Positions 21,755-30,550 of a stretch of DNA of 64,000 nt are shown here, one piece after another. The translations under genes were made by a program, and so were the position numbers. This DNA comes from an uncultured Saprospiraceae bacterium (GTDB taxonomy: Bacteria > Bacteroidota > Bacteroidia > Chitinophagales > Saprospiraceae), in assembly GCA_938007965.1 (NCBI GenBank), contig CALLMH010000045.1, positions 1 through 64,000 of the forward strand, given 5' to 3'. The notes beneath the pieces are model-generated. The model saw nothing but the letters and a program-made list of their open reading frames with translations. It had not been told where the DNA came from and made no database searches. How positions within the stretch are numbered: position 1 is the stretch's first letter; each line of letters opens with the position of its first letter.

Positions 21755-22450
21755 TTAATAAGGTTGATTTCTCACAGGGTCAGCGATATGATGACCGATT
21801 CCATTATTGAAAATGTAATTGTGATTCCTTACTCTTTCCCATTGTGATAGAGCCGTTGCTGGCAATGGAGCGGGTTCTCTGTTAATATCAATTCTCCAAG
21901 TAAAGTCCCTTCTAAAAGCGATCAGACCATCCTCCCCAGGAATCAAAGTTTGAAACAGATAGTCAACATCGTATATTTCTAAGGTAGGCACTTGAGCTAT
22001 ATACGTAGTAACTATGTGGTATTTTAATAATGTTCTGAGTCGCTCTAGTTTTTCTGGAGTATCTACTCTTTCCATAGTTTCCTCAGGAGTCGCATTGACA
22101 CCTATCGTATCAGAACCTGTAACAATACCGATGACATCTCCACCACCAGTAAAAGCATTATTATTCAGCAGCAAGTATGTCCTATCGGTAGTGCTTGTTT
22201 GATTGTATTCATCTTCCATGCCTGCTTTTTTGATTGCAGCCGCTAAATAATTGAATTGTTCACCATCCAAATTACCTTCTTCATTTAACGCATTAGCGGA
22301 TTGGATATAATCCCAAGCAGTTCCGTCAGCGAAAGGGTCGTTAGCATCGATTTCAGGTTGAAAATCAAAATTCTCTTGAAGTCCCAAACAAGAGGTGAAT
22401 GCGATAGATGTAAGTACGAATGCCGCTATATATAAATTATTTAATTTCAT
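21755..22450 (-). CDS. FAS1 (fasciclin)-like lipoprotein in the SusCD operon
   Basis: 231 residues with a lipoprotein signal (lipobox AFTSC, Cys21). The body resembles a single FAS1 domain: TYLLLNNNAFTGG matches the usual Thr-x-Phe-x-Pro-x-Asn-x-Ala-Phe strand in degenerate form, and LRTLLKYHIVTTYI matches the Leu-x-x-His-Ile-Val motif. It is the third gene of a SusC-SusD unit, the slot often occupied by a surface glycan-binding lipoprotein (SusE/F or SGBP). I infer a surface role in binding the imported glycan or in assembling the complex; no binding residues can be named. It lies 20 nt after SusD and is followed by a strong terminator. Confidence 0.68.
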   Translation of the reverse strand: MKLNNLYIAAFVLTSIAFTSCLGLQENFDFQPEIDANDPFADGTAWDYIQSANALNEEGNLDGEQFNYLAAAIKKAGMEDEYNQTSTTDRTYLLLNNNAFTGGGDVIGIVTGSDTIGVNATPEETMERVDTPEKLERLRTLLKYHIVTTYIAQVPTLEIYDVDYLFQTLIPGEDGLIAFRRDFTWRIDINREPAPLPATALSQWERVRNHNYIFNNGIGHHIADPVRNQPY

Positions 22451-22470
22451 TCTTAGTTTTTTTAAGTAAA

Positions 22471-24069
22471 TTAATAGCCTGGGTTTTGTTCAAGCAATGG
22501 ATTTTCGATCAAGTGATCGATGAAGATAGGGAAAAGCAGACTTTCCTCGGTGATGAAATTTGCATCTGGAACCGAATCAAGTCTAGGATTCAATACTTCT
22601 AAAACTTTGTTCGTTCTTCGTAAATCCCACCATCTTTTTCCTTCTCCGAGCAATTCTAATTGTCTTTCGTCTAAGATATAATTATCTCTTTCATCTACAG
22701 TTGCTCCAAATTCTGACGAGCTTACGCTAGGTAATGACCTTGCTGCTCTTACTTGATTTACTAATTCCAAAGCTCTTTCTGTATTGCCCAATTGGTTTTC
22801 TGCATTAGCAAGTAACAAAAGTGTCCCTGCATAGCGATAGACCACAATATCTGTATCGTCAAAATTTCTATTGTAATTGGTACGGTTCCATTTAGCAATT
22901 CTTGCTTCACCTTTGCCTCTACTACCAAAAGATTCTACTTGACCTTCACGAGAAAAATAATATCGATAATCTCCATACACCAAAGCTACCGAATCTCGTA
23001 GTACACCTAACGAATCAGTATATTCTACGATTCTTTCAAGCGGAGGATCTATGTCTGGATATTTCTCTTCCCAAAGTTCTTTATCGACAGGAAATTTCTC
23101 TTGCCATTTATTCTCTAATGCTGGAGACATGAAAAACTGAGGAATACCTGAGAAAAAAATGGACATTATAGCCGATCTATTGGCAAAAGTAAAGCCTGGA
23201 TTATCTCTATCTTCACCGATATCATATCGTATAGAAAACATGAGTTCTGAACCTTCTTGGATTTTTCCTCTGCCGTCTGGTACCGCAGTATTAGGTAAAT
23301 TATTATAGAATAAGTCAATCCAATCATCTGCATTATTTACTAGACTATGTTCTCCTAATTCTACGATTTCATCTAGTGCTTCTTTTGCTTTTTCATAATC
23401 CTGCAACCACATATACACTTCTGATTGTAAAGCCAAAATACTAACTTTAGAAAATCTAAACTCACTAGAAAGTGTACTCATTAATTCTTCCGCTAATAAC
23501 ATATCTGGAATAATGACATCGTTCATTACTGTGGAAGCTTCCGTTCTTGGTTTTTGGATGTCCTCGAGACCTTCAGTCGGCTCTGTAAATAACGGAACAG
23601 CACCCCAAACTCTTATTGCATCAAAATAAGCAAAAGCTCTGAGTGCATGTGCTTCTGCCAAAAGATTTTGATCGAAACTTTGTATGGTTGGGATAAACTT
23701 GATAGCTTGATTGGCTCTATTGATCATGTTGTAAAGTGCATTCCACCTTAACACATTAGCATTTCCATCCGTAAGGTTTTGATTCACTAATTCTGAGTTA
23801 TTTTGGTTTGCTCCACCTTGCGCCAATACATAATTATCTGTTCTGAGTTCTCCCCAGTAAAAATATTTACCACCATAAGTAGCTTGCATCCCATCATAAA
23901 TAGCTGTCACTCCAGAGGCTGCGTCCATATTATTTTTCCAAAAATTCTCTGGACCTATTTCACTTATAGGTTGTTCATTTAATAGGTCACTACAGGATAC
24001 ACTTAACACTACTACAACAAAAAGTAATACTGTGAATCTTGATATTTTATTATTAATAAATTTTATCAT
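22471..24069 (-). CDS. SusD/RagB-family glycan-binding lipoprotein
   Basis: 532 residues with a lipoprotein signal (VVVLSVSCSD, lipid Cys26). SusD proteins form the lid over the SusC barrel and bind the oligosaccharide at the cell surface. Typical segments are present: the N-terminal region LLNEQPISEIGPENFWKN, tetratricopeptide-like helices (EAHALRAFAYFDAIRVWGAVPLF is the classic SusD stretch), and the C-terminal region ending DERQLELLGEGKRWWDLRRTNK with a final FPIFIDHLIENPLLEQNPGY. It follows SusC by 19 nt in the same operon. The bound glycan is most likely an ulvan oligosaccharide, from locus context only. Confidence 0.95.
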   Translation of the reverse strand: MIKFINNKISRFTVLLFVVVVLSVSCSDLLNEQPISEIGPENFWKNNMDAASGVTAIYDGMQATYGGKYFYWGELRTDNYVLAQGGANQNNSELVNQNLTDGNANVLRWNALYNMINRANQAIKFIPTIQSFDQNLLAEAHALRAFAYFDAIRVWGAVPLFTEPTEGLEDIQKPRTEASTVMNDVIIPDMLLAEELMSTLSSEFRFSKVSILALQSEVYMWLQDYEKAKEALDEIVELGEHSLVNNADDWIDLFYNNLPNTAVPDGRGKIQEGSELMFSIRYDIGEDRDNPGFTFANRSAIMSIFFSGIPQFFMSPALENKWQEKFPVDKELWEEKYPDIDPPLERIVEYTDSLGVLRDSVALVYGDYRYYFSREGQVESFGSRGKGEARIAKWNRTNYNRNFDDTDIVVYRYAGTLLLLANAENQLGNTERALELVNQVRAARSLPSVSSSEFGATVDERDNYILDERQLELLGEGKRWWDLRRTNKVLEVLNPRLDSVPDANFITEESLLFPIFIDHLIENPLLEQNPGY

Positions 24070-24088
24070 TTCTATAATTTTAATAATA

Positions 24089-27000
24089 TTATTTTAATTG
24101 AATTTTCAACCCTAAAATAATCTCACGATCATTAGGATATCTTAAGTTATCTTGACCTGGCGTAAGCGGGTTTCCTCTATTTCCAAGTTCAGGATTAAAA
24201 CCAATATACTCGGTCCATGTCAGTACATTATTGACTGCCAAACTGAAAGATGCTTTACCGATACCTTTAACTTTGCCAGTGAAAGCATTAGGTAAATCAT
24301 AATTTAATCTAACGTATCTTAGTTTGATAAAATCTCCTTTCGTAACAAAGAAGCTATTAGGTCTTTCTCTATTTTGATTAACTCTGTTCAATCTTGGATA
24401 TACGGTGACGTCTCCTTGCTGTTTCCAAGCACCTTCAATCCTGTCAGGTCCAGGAGTTTCGAGAGATGAATTTAAGTCATTTCTGGCCTCATCCCATCTT
24501 CTGTATATGTCATTGCCGTAACTATAATCAAATAGGGTACTTAATCTGAAATTTTTATATTTAAAATCATTAGAAAATCCACCAAAAAAATCAGGGAGAC
24601 CATTTCCTATAACCTGTCTATCAACAGCTGTAATATCAAAATCACCATTCAAATCATCCCATATAATGTCACCGCCTTTTAGTACTTGTCCTGCATTTTT
24701 CAATTGTGTTACATCTTCTCCAGTATACTCAGAACCATTTAATGTGTAGAACACAAAATTATTTGCACCATCAAAATTCGGAGTTAATCGCTGACCATCC
24801 GGAGTATATGCATTAGATTCGTCGTATTGGTAAACTCCTAAATTTTTATAACCATATATATTTCCAATCGGCTGACCTTCTTCTACAAGATACTGTCCAT
24901 TTACTTCAAATGGGATTCCTCCATCCAACTTGACCACTTCATTTTCCTGGTAGGAGATGTTAAAGCTACTGTACCAAGAAAAATCCTTAACTTTAAGTAT
25001 TGTCGCACCAAGGCCTATATCTATACCTCTGTTGTTAACTGCACCAACATTCTTTCTAATCGAACTAAAACCAGATTCTTCTGGTAAAGGCACATTCGCT
25101 AATAAATCAGTGGTGTTTTTCTGCCACAAGTCAATGTTTAAGTCAATTTTGTTATTTAGAAGTCCGATGTCGAATCCTAAGTTAGTAGAAGTGGTACTTT
25201 CCCAACTCAAATCAGGATTCGCCAATCGAGTAGGGAATATCCCGTTCTGACCATTGTAAATCGCTCCAGGTAAAAAAGCACCAGTAAAATCATAATCTCC
25301 AATTCGCTCATTCCCGGTAATTCCATAACTTGCTCTAATTAAGAGATTGCTTATGATAGAGTTATCCTTCAAAAAATCTTCATTCGTCACTCTCCATCCC
25401 AAGGTAGCCGATGGGAAATATCCAAATTTATTATTTGCTCCAAATCTTGACGAACCATCTCTACGGATTGTAGCTCCAAATAGATATTTGTTTTGATAAT
25501 CATAATTTAGACCACTAAATAATGAAAATAAATTATGTCTACTGTTAACAGCATTGAGAACAGTTAAATTCGTAGGATCGATATTATTAAATGTTTGGAT
25601 ATCATCTGAAATAAAATTAGATCTCAAATCTATATTTTCTCTAAAGTACTTTTGTACTTGCATTCCTGCGAATGCACTTAGTTCATGACTTCCCCAAGTT
25701 TTCTTATAATTAAAATAGTTTTCTTGTTGAATATCATAAGACGTAGTAAATCTTTGACGTCCTATAGGTATACCACTGTTTGGATTTATGGTAATCGTAG
25801 GCTGGAAATCATCTAGTTTGTTCAACCTGTAATTTATACCCAGAGTAGACTTTAGTGAAAAGTTTGGAAGTATCTCTAACTGAGCATAACTAAAGGTTTG
25901 TGCTCTGTAATTTCTCGTTTTTATATTTCTTTCTGTTTCTGCTACTGGATTTTGACGAGCATTTATCTCAGGTGATAGATCTCCGTTTGGTTCAAAAATT
26001 GGAAAGTATGGAACACGTTCTACCAATTGTTGAAAAACAGCGGGTTCTTGTAGACCATTTTGTTCCTCGTAAGATAAATTTAGCTTAGTCCCAAGTGTGA
26101 ATCTCTTATGAGGAGTCATATCTACTTTGACGAGTGAATTTAATCTTTGGTAATCACTATTTAATACAATTCCATCTTCGTTTAAAAATCCAGTATTCCA
26201 ATAGAATTTACCTTTTTCGCCACCGCCTCTTACTCCGACATTTATTTGCTGTCTGATTGACCGTTCTGTCACTAATTTTTGTAAGTCGTTAGAATTTCTA
26301 TTGATTAAACTTAGTGAATCACGTTCTTGAGCTGTTATATTATCCGTATCAGTTTGTCTTAATCTTTCGTATAAAATTCTTTGTCTTGTATTAGAAACTC
26401 GAATATCACCAACGAGTGAACTGACACTCGTAATGTTTGAAATATCTACTTTTAATTCTCCTTTTTCACCTGATTTTGTAGTTATTAGAACTACTCCATT
26501 TGCAGCTTTTGAGCCATAGATAGCCGCAGTAGCACCATCTTTCAATACTTCCATCGATTTTATATCGTTGGGATCCAAATTATCAATATCATCAAGTTGT
26601 TGGCCATCTACTACATATAAGGGTGATGTGCCACCACCGCTAAATGTAGATACTCCTCGAACACGTATGTCGAAACCTGCACCTGGACCACCATTTGACA
26701 ATATCTGAACTCCTGAAAGCCGACCTTGTACAGCATCAAATGCTCCAACTGGTGTAGCCTGTGTTATTTGATCTGATTTTATTGAAGCTACCGCTCCCAA
26801 TACTTTTTTTCGACTTACTGGTGCATAACCAATAACTACTACTTCGTCTAATTGATTCGTAGATTCTCCAAGTGAAACATCAACTGTAGATCTAGATCCT
26901 ACCGTTATTTCTTTAGTTTCGAATCCGGTGTAGCTTATTTCTAATATTCTGTCTCCTGTAACTAATAGAATGGCATAATTTCCATCCACATCTGTAATCG

Positions 27001-27205
27001 TACCATTACTAGTTCCTTTTTGTATTATAGTTGCTCCTATCAGAGGTTCTCCTGATCCATCGGTAACTTGACCAGTCACATTATTTTGAGCACTAAGATT
27101 GTTTGCTGAAAAACCAGAGAGCAGTAAAATTGATAAAAAAAGAAACCGATAAAAAGGGTTTTTCTTAAATAATTTTTTCTGATGGTTTAGTTTTTGTTTC
27201 TCCAT
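24089..27205 (-). CDS. SusC/RagA-family TonB-dependent outer-membrane transporter
   Basis: 1038 residues. Signal peptide about 20-40 after a basic start. Then a carboxypeptidase-regulatory-like domain (VTGQVTDGSGEPLIGATI, about 43-120), a TonB-box-like stretch (LDEVVVIGYAPVSRK), the plug (LSGVQILSNGGPGAGFDIRVRG, LYVVDGQQLDDIDNLDP, AAIYGSKAANGVVLITTKSG) and a long 22-strand-type barrel ending in GLKIQLK. It imports oligosaccharides with the SusD partner using TonB energy. There is no N-terminal extension for anti-sigma interaction, which fits control by a DNA-binding activator at the box upstream and not by an ECF sigma system. First gene of the SusC-SusD-FAS1 operon. It is the only SusCD pair in the window. 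Confidence 0.96.
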   Translation of the reverse strand: MEKQKLNHQKKLFKKNPFYRFLFLSILLLSGFSANNLSAQNNVTGQVTDGSGEPLIGATIIQKGTSNGTITDVDGNYAILLVTGDRILEISYTGFETKEITVGSRSTVDVSLGESTNQLDEVVVIGYAPVSRKKVLGAVASIKSDQITQATPVGAFDAVQGRLSGVQILSNGGPGAGFDIRVRGVSTFSGGGTSPLYVVDGQQLDDIDNLDPNDIKSMEVLKDGATAAIYGSKAANGVVLITTKSGEKGELKVDISNITSVSSLVGDIRVSNTRQRILYERLRQTDTDNITAQERDSLSLINRNSNDLQKLVTERSIRQQINVGVRGGGEKGKFYWNTGFLNEDGIVLNSDYQRLNSLVKVDMTPHKRFTLGTKLNLSYEEQNGLQEPAVFQQLVERVPYFPIFEPNGDLSPEINARQNPVAETERNIKTRNYRAQTFSYAQLEILPNFSLKSTLGINYRLNKLDDFQPTITINPNSGIPIGRQRFTTSYDIQQENYFNYKKTWGSHELSAFAGMQVQKYFRENIDLRSNFISDDIQTFNNIDPTNLTVLNAVNSRHNLFSLFSGLNYDYQNKYLFGATIRRDGSSRFGANNKFGYFPSATLGWRVTNEDFLKDNSIISNLLIRASYGITGNERIGDYDFTGAFLPGAIYNGQNGIFPTRLANPDLSWESTTSTNLGFDIGLLNNKIDLNIDLWQKNTTDLLANVPLPEESGFSSIRKNVGAVNNRGIDIGLGATILKVKDFSWYSSFNISYQENEVVKLDGGIPFEVNGQYLVEEGQPIGNIYGYKNLGVYQYDESNAYTPDGQRLTPNFDGANNFVFYTLNGSEYTGEDVTQLKNAGQVLKGGDIIWDDLNGDFDITAVDRQVIGNGLPDFFGGFSNDFKYKNFRLSTLFDYSYGNDIYRRWDEARNDLNSSLETPGPDRIEGAWKQQGDVTVYPRLNRVNQNRERPNSFFVTKGDFIKLRYVRLNYDLPNAFTGKVKGIGKASFSLAVNNVLTWTEYIGFNPELGNRGNPLTPGQDNLRYPNDREIILGLKIQLK

Positions 27206-27259
27206 ATCATTTTTTGTTAGTTAGAGTGAAGTTGAATAAAAAAATATTCATTATTAAAA

Positions 27260-27304
27260 CAAGTTTACAAATTAGGTTGTAGACGACTATCCTGTACCGA
27301 CCTG
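27260..27304 (-). promoter_or_regulatory. Regulon box and -7 element for the SusCD operon
   Basis: Minus strand: CAGGTC-GGTA-CAGGAT (27304-27289), 21 nt, TAAACTTG (27267-27260). A third CAGG copy sits immediately upstream (27312-27309). SusC starts 54 nt downstream. Confidence 0.83.
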
Positions 27305-27397
27305 TTAGCCTGTAGTTATTAAGATTATTTCATAAGTAAAATAGAAAGAATTATGAAAATAAAGTTTGCTATGAAATCTAGGGGAATTTATAGAGAG

Positions 27398-28555
27398 CTA
27401 CTTACTAACATTATAGGTTCTCATCTGAAGAGACGATGGGCTATTAATAAATAATTCCTGCGGGAGTTTTGTGAGAAGACCAGATTTCATGTCACGTCTA
27501 TATATTACTATGTTACCAGAGCGTTGATTGGCAACCAATAAAAAATGACCAGAAGGATCAATTGCGAAGTTTCTCGGATGATTACCATATGTGGATTCAT
27601 GACCCACTAATTTCAAATGTCCATGTTGTAGGTCTACAGAATATATTGTAATTGTATTCTCTTCGGAACCGCGATTAGATACATAAAGAAATTTGCCATC
27701 AGGTGATGTGTGAATGTCCGCCGAACTATAAACATTTTGACTTTTTTTATTTGCTTGGTAATCCGCCAAGAATTCTAAACTATCATTTGCCACTTTGTAG
27801 GCGGTTACTTTTCCACTCATTTCAGCGATACCATAGCCATATTTTCCATTTGGGTGAAAGGTGAAATGCCTAGGACCACTTCCAGGTACTACATTTATTG
27901 GAGCATCTTTTTGTAATTTTATTACTTCCTCTTTGTTTTTAAGAATACGAAATCTATGAATTTTATCTGTTCCTAAGTCTTGGGCGAACAGGTAGCTTCC
28001 GTCGGGCGAAATATTTGAAGAGTGGATATGGGGGGCTTCTTGCCTACCTTCTATGATACTGCTTCCTTCGAAAGTCAATATTTGCGGATTATTAAAAAGA
28101 CTTCCATCTGATCTAATTTTGAAAATACTAAGCGTAGGATCAGTGTAGTTTGAATTGATAAGATATTGCCCCTTTTTATCTATCTCCAAATGTACCGGAT
28201 TTTTGCCACCAGAATCTTCCATATTGAGAAGTGATATTTTTCTTTCTAAAGAATCAATTTTGAAAGAAGCTACTTTTCCATGGTATGGCATTTGACTTTC
28301 TACTACAGTATAGAGATATTTTCCATTGGGAGAGAGTCGTAAGAATGATGAGTTTATAATACTGTCTAATTCAAATTGTAGAGCCGCTTCTCCTGTTTCA
28401 TTATTGAATTCATATATGTAGATTCCTTTACCTGGTTTCTTATCTGTATAGCTACCTACAAAGAGTAATGTCGTTTCCTTTGTTGGTTTGCATCCGATAA
28501 ACATTACCAAGACTATGGCTAACAATATTATTTCAGGTAACTTATTTAGCTTCAT
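27398..28555 (-). CDS. Lactonase family (YbhE / 6-phosphogluconolactonase-like) seven-bladed propeller lipoprotein
   Basis: 385 residues with lipobox FIGC (Cys22), so probably periplasmic, unlike the cytoplasmic E. coli Pgl. The sequence has the repeating blade pattern of the lactonase family: LFVGSYTDKKPGKGIYIYEFN at the start, NPVHLEIDKKGQYLINSNYTDPTLSIFK, GPRHFTFHPNGKYGYGIAE, and HPRNFAIDPSGHFLLVANQRSGNIVIYRRD near the end. Members hydrolyse sugar lactones; a lactone could arise here from oxidation of a released sugar, but the substrate is not known. The start overlaps the end of the upstream sulfatase gene by 14 nt, so the two are translationally coupled and share the regulon promoter at 30049. 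Confidence 0.8.
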   Translation of the reverse strand: MKLNKLPEIILLAIVLVMFIGCKPTKETTLLFVGSYTDKKPGKGIYIYEFNNETGEAALQFELDSIINSSFLRLSPNGKYLYTVVESQMPYHGKVASFKIDSLERKISLLNMEDSGGKNPVHLEIDKKGQYLINSNYTDPTLSIFKIRSDGSLFNNPQILTFEGSSIIEGRQEAPHIHSSNISPDGSYLFAQDLGTDKIHRFRILKNKEEVIKLQKDAPINVVPGSGPRHFTFHPNGKYGYGIAEMSGKVTAYKVANDSLEFLADYQANKKSQNVYSSADIHTSPDGKFLYVSNRGSEENTITIYSVDLQHGHLKLVGHESTYGNHPRNFAIDPSGHFLLVANQRSGNIVIYRRDMKSGLLTKLPQELFINSPSSLQMRTYNVSK

Positions 28556-30032
28556 TGGTTCTTGCTTTTTGTTCTACAAAATAGGGTTGAAACTTGTAAT
28601 TGGAGTTTTCGTCCCATTGGGCATTAATAGTCGGCAAATAATTTTTGAAGGTAGTTTTTTCTTTTTGATATTTTGGATTATTGGCAACATTGGTCCATTC
28701 GTTCGGATCTGTTTGATGGTCATAGAGTTCTTCTTTTCCATCTTCATATCTTATATATCGATATCCATTTGATTTCACTGCATGATTATTCAAACCATAA
28801 GTTGTGAGAGCATATGCGTCCTGTTTATCCATTTTATCATTGATGATAGGAACTAAACTTTTACCTTCATTTCTAACATAAGAAGGTAGACCACTTAATT
28901 CTAATAAGGTAGGGTAGAGGGAGAGTAATTCGACTGGTGCATTTATAATCTTCCCCTTAGGTATATGAGGGCCTGCAATCATCAAAGGGACATGAGTCGC
29001 GGTTTCCCATAAACCATGCTTGGCAAATGTCCCTTTTTCACCTAGACGATACCCATGGTCAGACCATAAGACAATAATAATATTATCAGCATGATCACTT
29101 TTATCAAGTGCTTCTATGAGTCGTCCTATTTCGTAATCTACAAAGCTTACACATGCCAAATAAGCCTGAATAATTTTTTTCCATTCGCCACTTTTTTTTG
29201 CCCATTCTGTAGTAGGCATCATCGGTAAATCATTAATTTGAAGACCTACAGATGGAATATCGTCTAAATCATCAGCTAGATAAGGTGGTACTTGGATTCC
29301 TTCAAGTGGATGCATGTCAAACCACTTTTGAGGAACGTACAGAGGAACATGAGGACGTAAAAACCCTAAACCTATAAAAAATGGTTTGTCATACTTTTTG
29401 TTTATTCGTTCGATTGCCCAATTAACAGACTGATGATCGGGCATCTCGGAATCTGTTTCAGGAAATGCGCCCCAATCGGTATTGGTCCGTCCATATTTTT
29501 CCTTTCTTTCTTTTGAAGTTCCATAACCATCCCAGACAAATCGCTTTTTAGGGTGAGGACCAAAACCTCTAACTCTGCCTCCTTCTTCATCAAATATACC
29601 TTTTGGAGCGTATACATGAAATAGCTTTCCGATACCCATAGTATGATATCCATTTTTTTTATAATACTCAGGGAGGAATATAATATCTTTTGTAGCGGGA
29701 TTATCAGAGCGGATCTGCTCGTCGGGAGTCATACCATACATACCTGTCGTAGATGGGCGCAGGCCTGTCATGATGGAAGCACGAGACGGACCACATAATG
29801 GAGCTTGACAATGAGCATTAGAGAACAATACACCTCGTGCAGCTAATTTGTCAATGTTTGGAGTTTTAGTATTAGAAAATTTATTCAAACAGCCTAACCA
29901 AGTATTCAAATCATCGACTGAGATAAATAATACATTAGGATTTTTTTGATTTTTAACCTTTTCATCGTTCTCACAGGAAAAATGAATGCCTAATATTACA
30001 AATAGAATTATGCATCGACTACAGACTTTCAT
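28542..30032 (-). CDS. S1 family sulfatase lipoprotein (iduronate-2-sulfatase-like, S1_7-type)
   Basis: 496 residues; lipoprotein signal with lipobox HFSC (Cys20). The core begins NPNVLFISVDDLNTWLGCL, the metal-binding Asp pair. The formylglycine motif is C-G-P-S-R (Cys80), followed by ASIMTGLRPSTTGMYG. Other sulfatase segments are FIGLGFLRPHVPLYVP, VLWSDHGYRLGEKGTFAKHGLWE and a C-terminal YRYIRYEDGKEELYDHQTDPNEW. The form is that of iduronate-2-sulfatases (SulfAtlas S1_7), a subfamily also present in known ulvan loci. The sulfate position attacked here cannot be read from sequence. First gene of a two-gene operon with the lactonase-like gene; its ATG lies 16 nt after the -7 element, so the leader is very short. 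Confidence 0.9.
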   Translation of the reverse strand: MKVCSRCIILFVILGIHFSCENDEKVKNQKNPNVLFISVDDLNTWLGCLNKFSNTKTPNIDKLAARGVLFSNAHCQAPLCGPSRASIMTGLRPSTTGMYGMTPDEQIRSDNPATKDIIFLPEYYKKNGYHTMGIGKLFHVYAPKGIFDEEGGRVRGFGPHPKKRFVWDGYGTSKERKEKYGRTNTDWGAFPETDSEMPDHQSVNWAIERINKKYDKPFFIGLGFLRPHVPLYVPQKWFDMHPLEGIQVPPYLADDLDDIPSVGLQINDLPMMPTTEWAKKSGEWKKIIQAYLACVSFVDYEIGRLIEALDKSDHADNIIIVLWSDHGYRLGEKGTFAKHGLWETATHVPLMIAGPHIPKGKIINAPVELLSLYPTLLELSGLPSYVRNEGKSLVPIINDKMDKQDAYALTTYGLNNHAVKSNGYRYIRYEDGKEELYDHQTDPNEWTNVANNPKYQKEKTTFKNYLPTINAQWDENSNYKFQPYFVEQKARTNEAK

Positions 30033-30048
30033 TAATTTTTTATTTAAT

Positions 30049-30093
30049 CAAAAATAATGCTTTTTACGTTCTTCATTATCCTGTCTTATCCTG
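30049..30093 (-). promoter_or_regulatory. Regulon box and -7 element for the sulfatase-lactonase operon
   Basis: Minus strand: CAGGAT-AAGA-CAGGAT (30093-30078), 21 nt, TATTTTTG (30056-30049), a perfect match to TAnnTTTG. Both half sites are CAGGAT, so this is one of the cleanest copies. Confidence 0.87.
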
Positions 30094-30421
30094 TACACTT
30101 GGTTGTGAGGATTTTGAAGAGTTCAGTTTCTTGAATTTAGAGCTACAATGATAATGAGACGTCAGTACTATAGTTTGGTTGGATGAAGTATGCAGTATTG
30201 CTGTAAGAGAATCATCTATAGTTTTAAATCTTGTGCGATAATGGTACAACTTGATTACAATACTGGTCGATTCGCTCAATTCATATATTAATTTTTAGTC
30301 TTAAATCCTGAGCATATAGGAGGTTCCCACTATGAGGAATGTTAGTGCAAGGAAGGTGAGCAGTTTCATACATTTTATCAAAATCCCTTTTGCAATAGAT
30401 TGATTAATAAGATTTTTTAAC

Positions 30422-30466
30422 CATAATAGTACAGGATACCAATACTAGCTATATTTAATATTATTA
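30422..30466 (+). promoter_or_regulatory. Regulon box and -7 element for the giant T9SS protein
   Basis: CATAAT-AGTA-CAGGAT (30422-30437), 21 nt, TATTATTA (30459-30466). The left half is degenerate but the rest is intact. This site ties the giant protein and its PorP/SprF partner to the ulvan regulon. Confidence 0.75.
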
Positions 30467-30550
30467 CGCACAAATGAAAATATTAATACTAATCTAATTA
30501 GAGTGGGTATTGATAACGATAGTGTAATATTGTTGGTGAATTATTAAGAC

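Larger units (their letters stand above)
30033..30550. other. Divergent control region with two regulon promoters
   Basis: 518 bp without a convincing gene. The left part carries the promoter of the sulfatase-lactonase operon (30049-30093). The right part carries the promoter of the giant T9SS protein (30422-30466), followed by an 84-nt leader. Between the two I see AT-rich DNA without repeats or a supported small ORF; the 67-codon frame at 30076-30279 is unsupported because it runs through the box. Confidence 0.6.

Noticed and set aside
30076-30279. Minus-strand 67-codon frame in the divergent control region
   Set aside because: It runs through the regulon box of the sulfatase operon and has no recognisable protein features.
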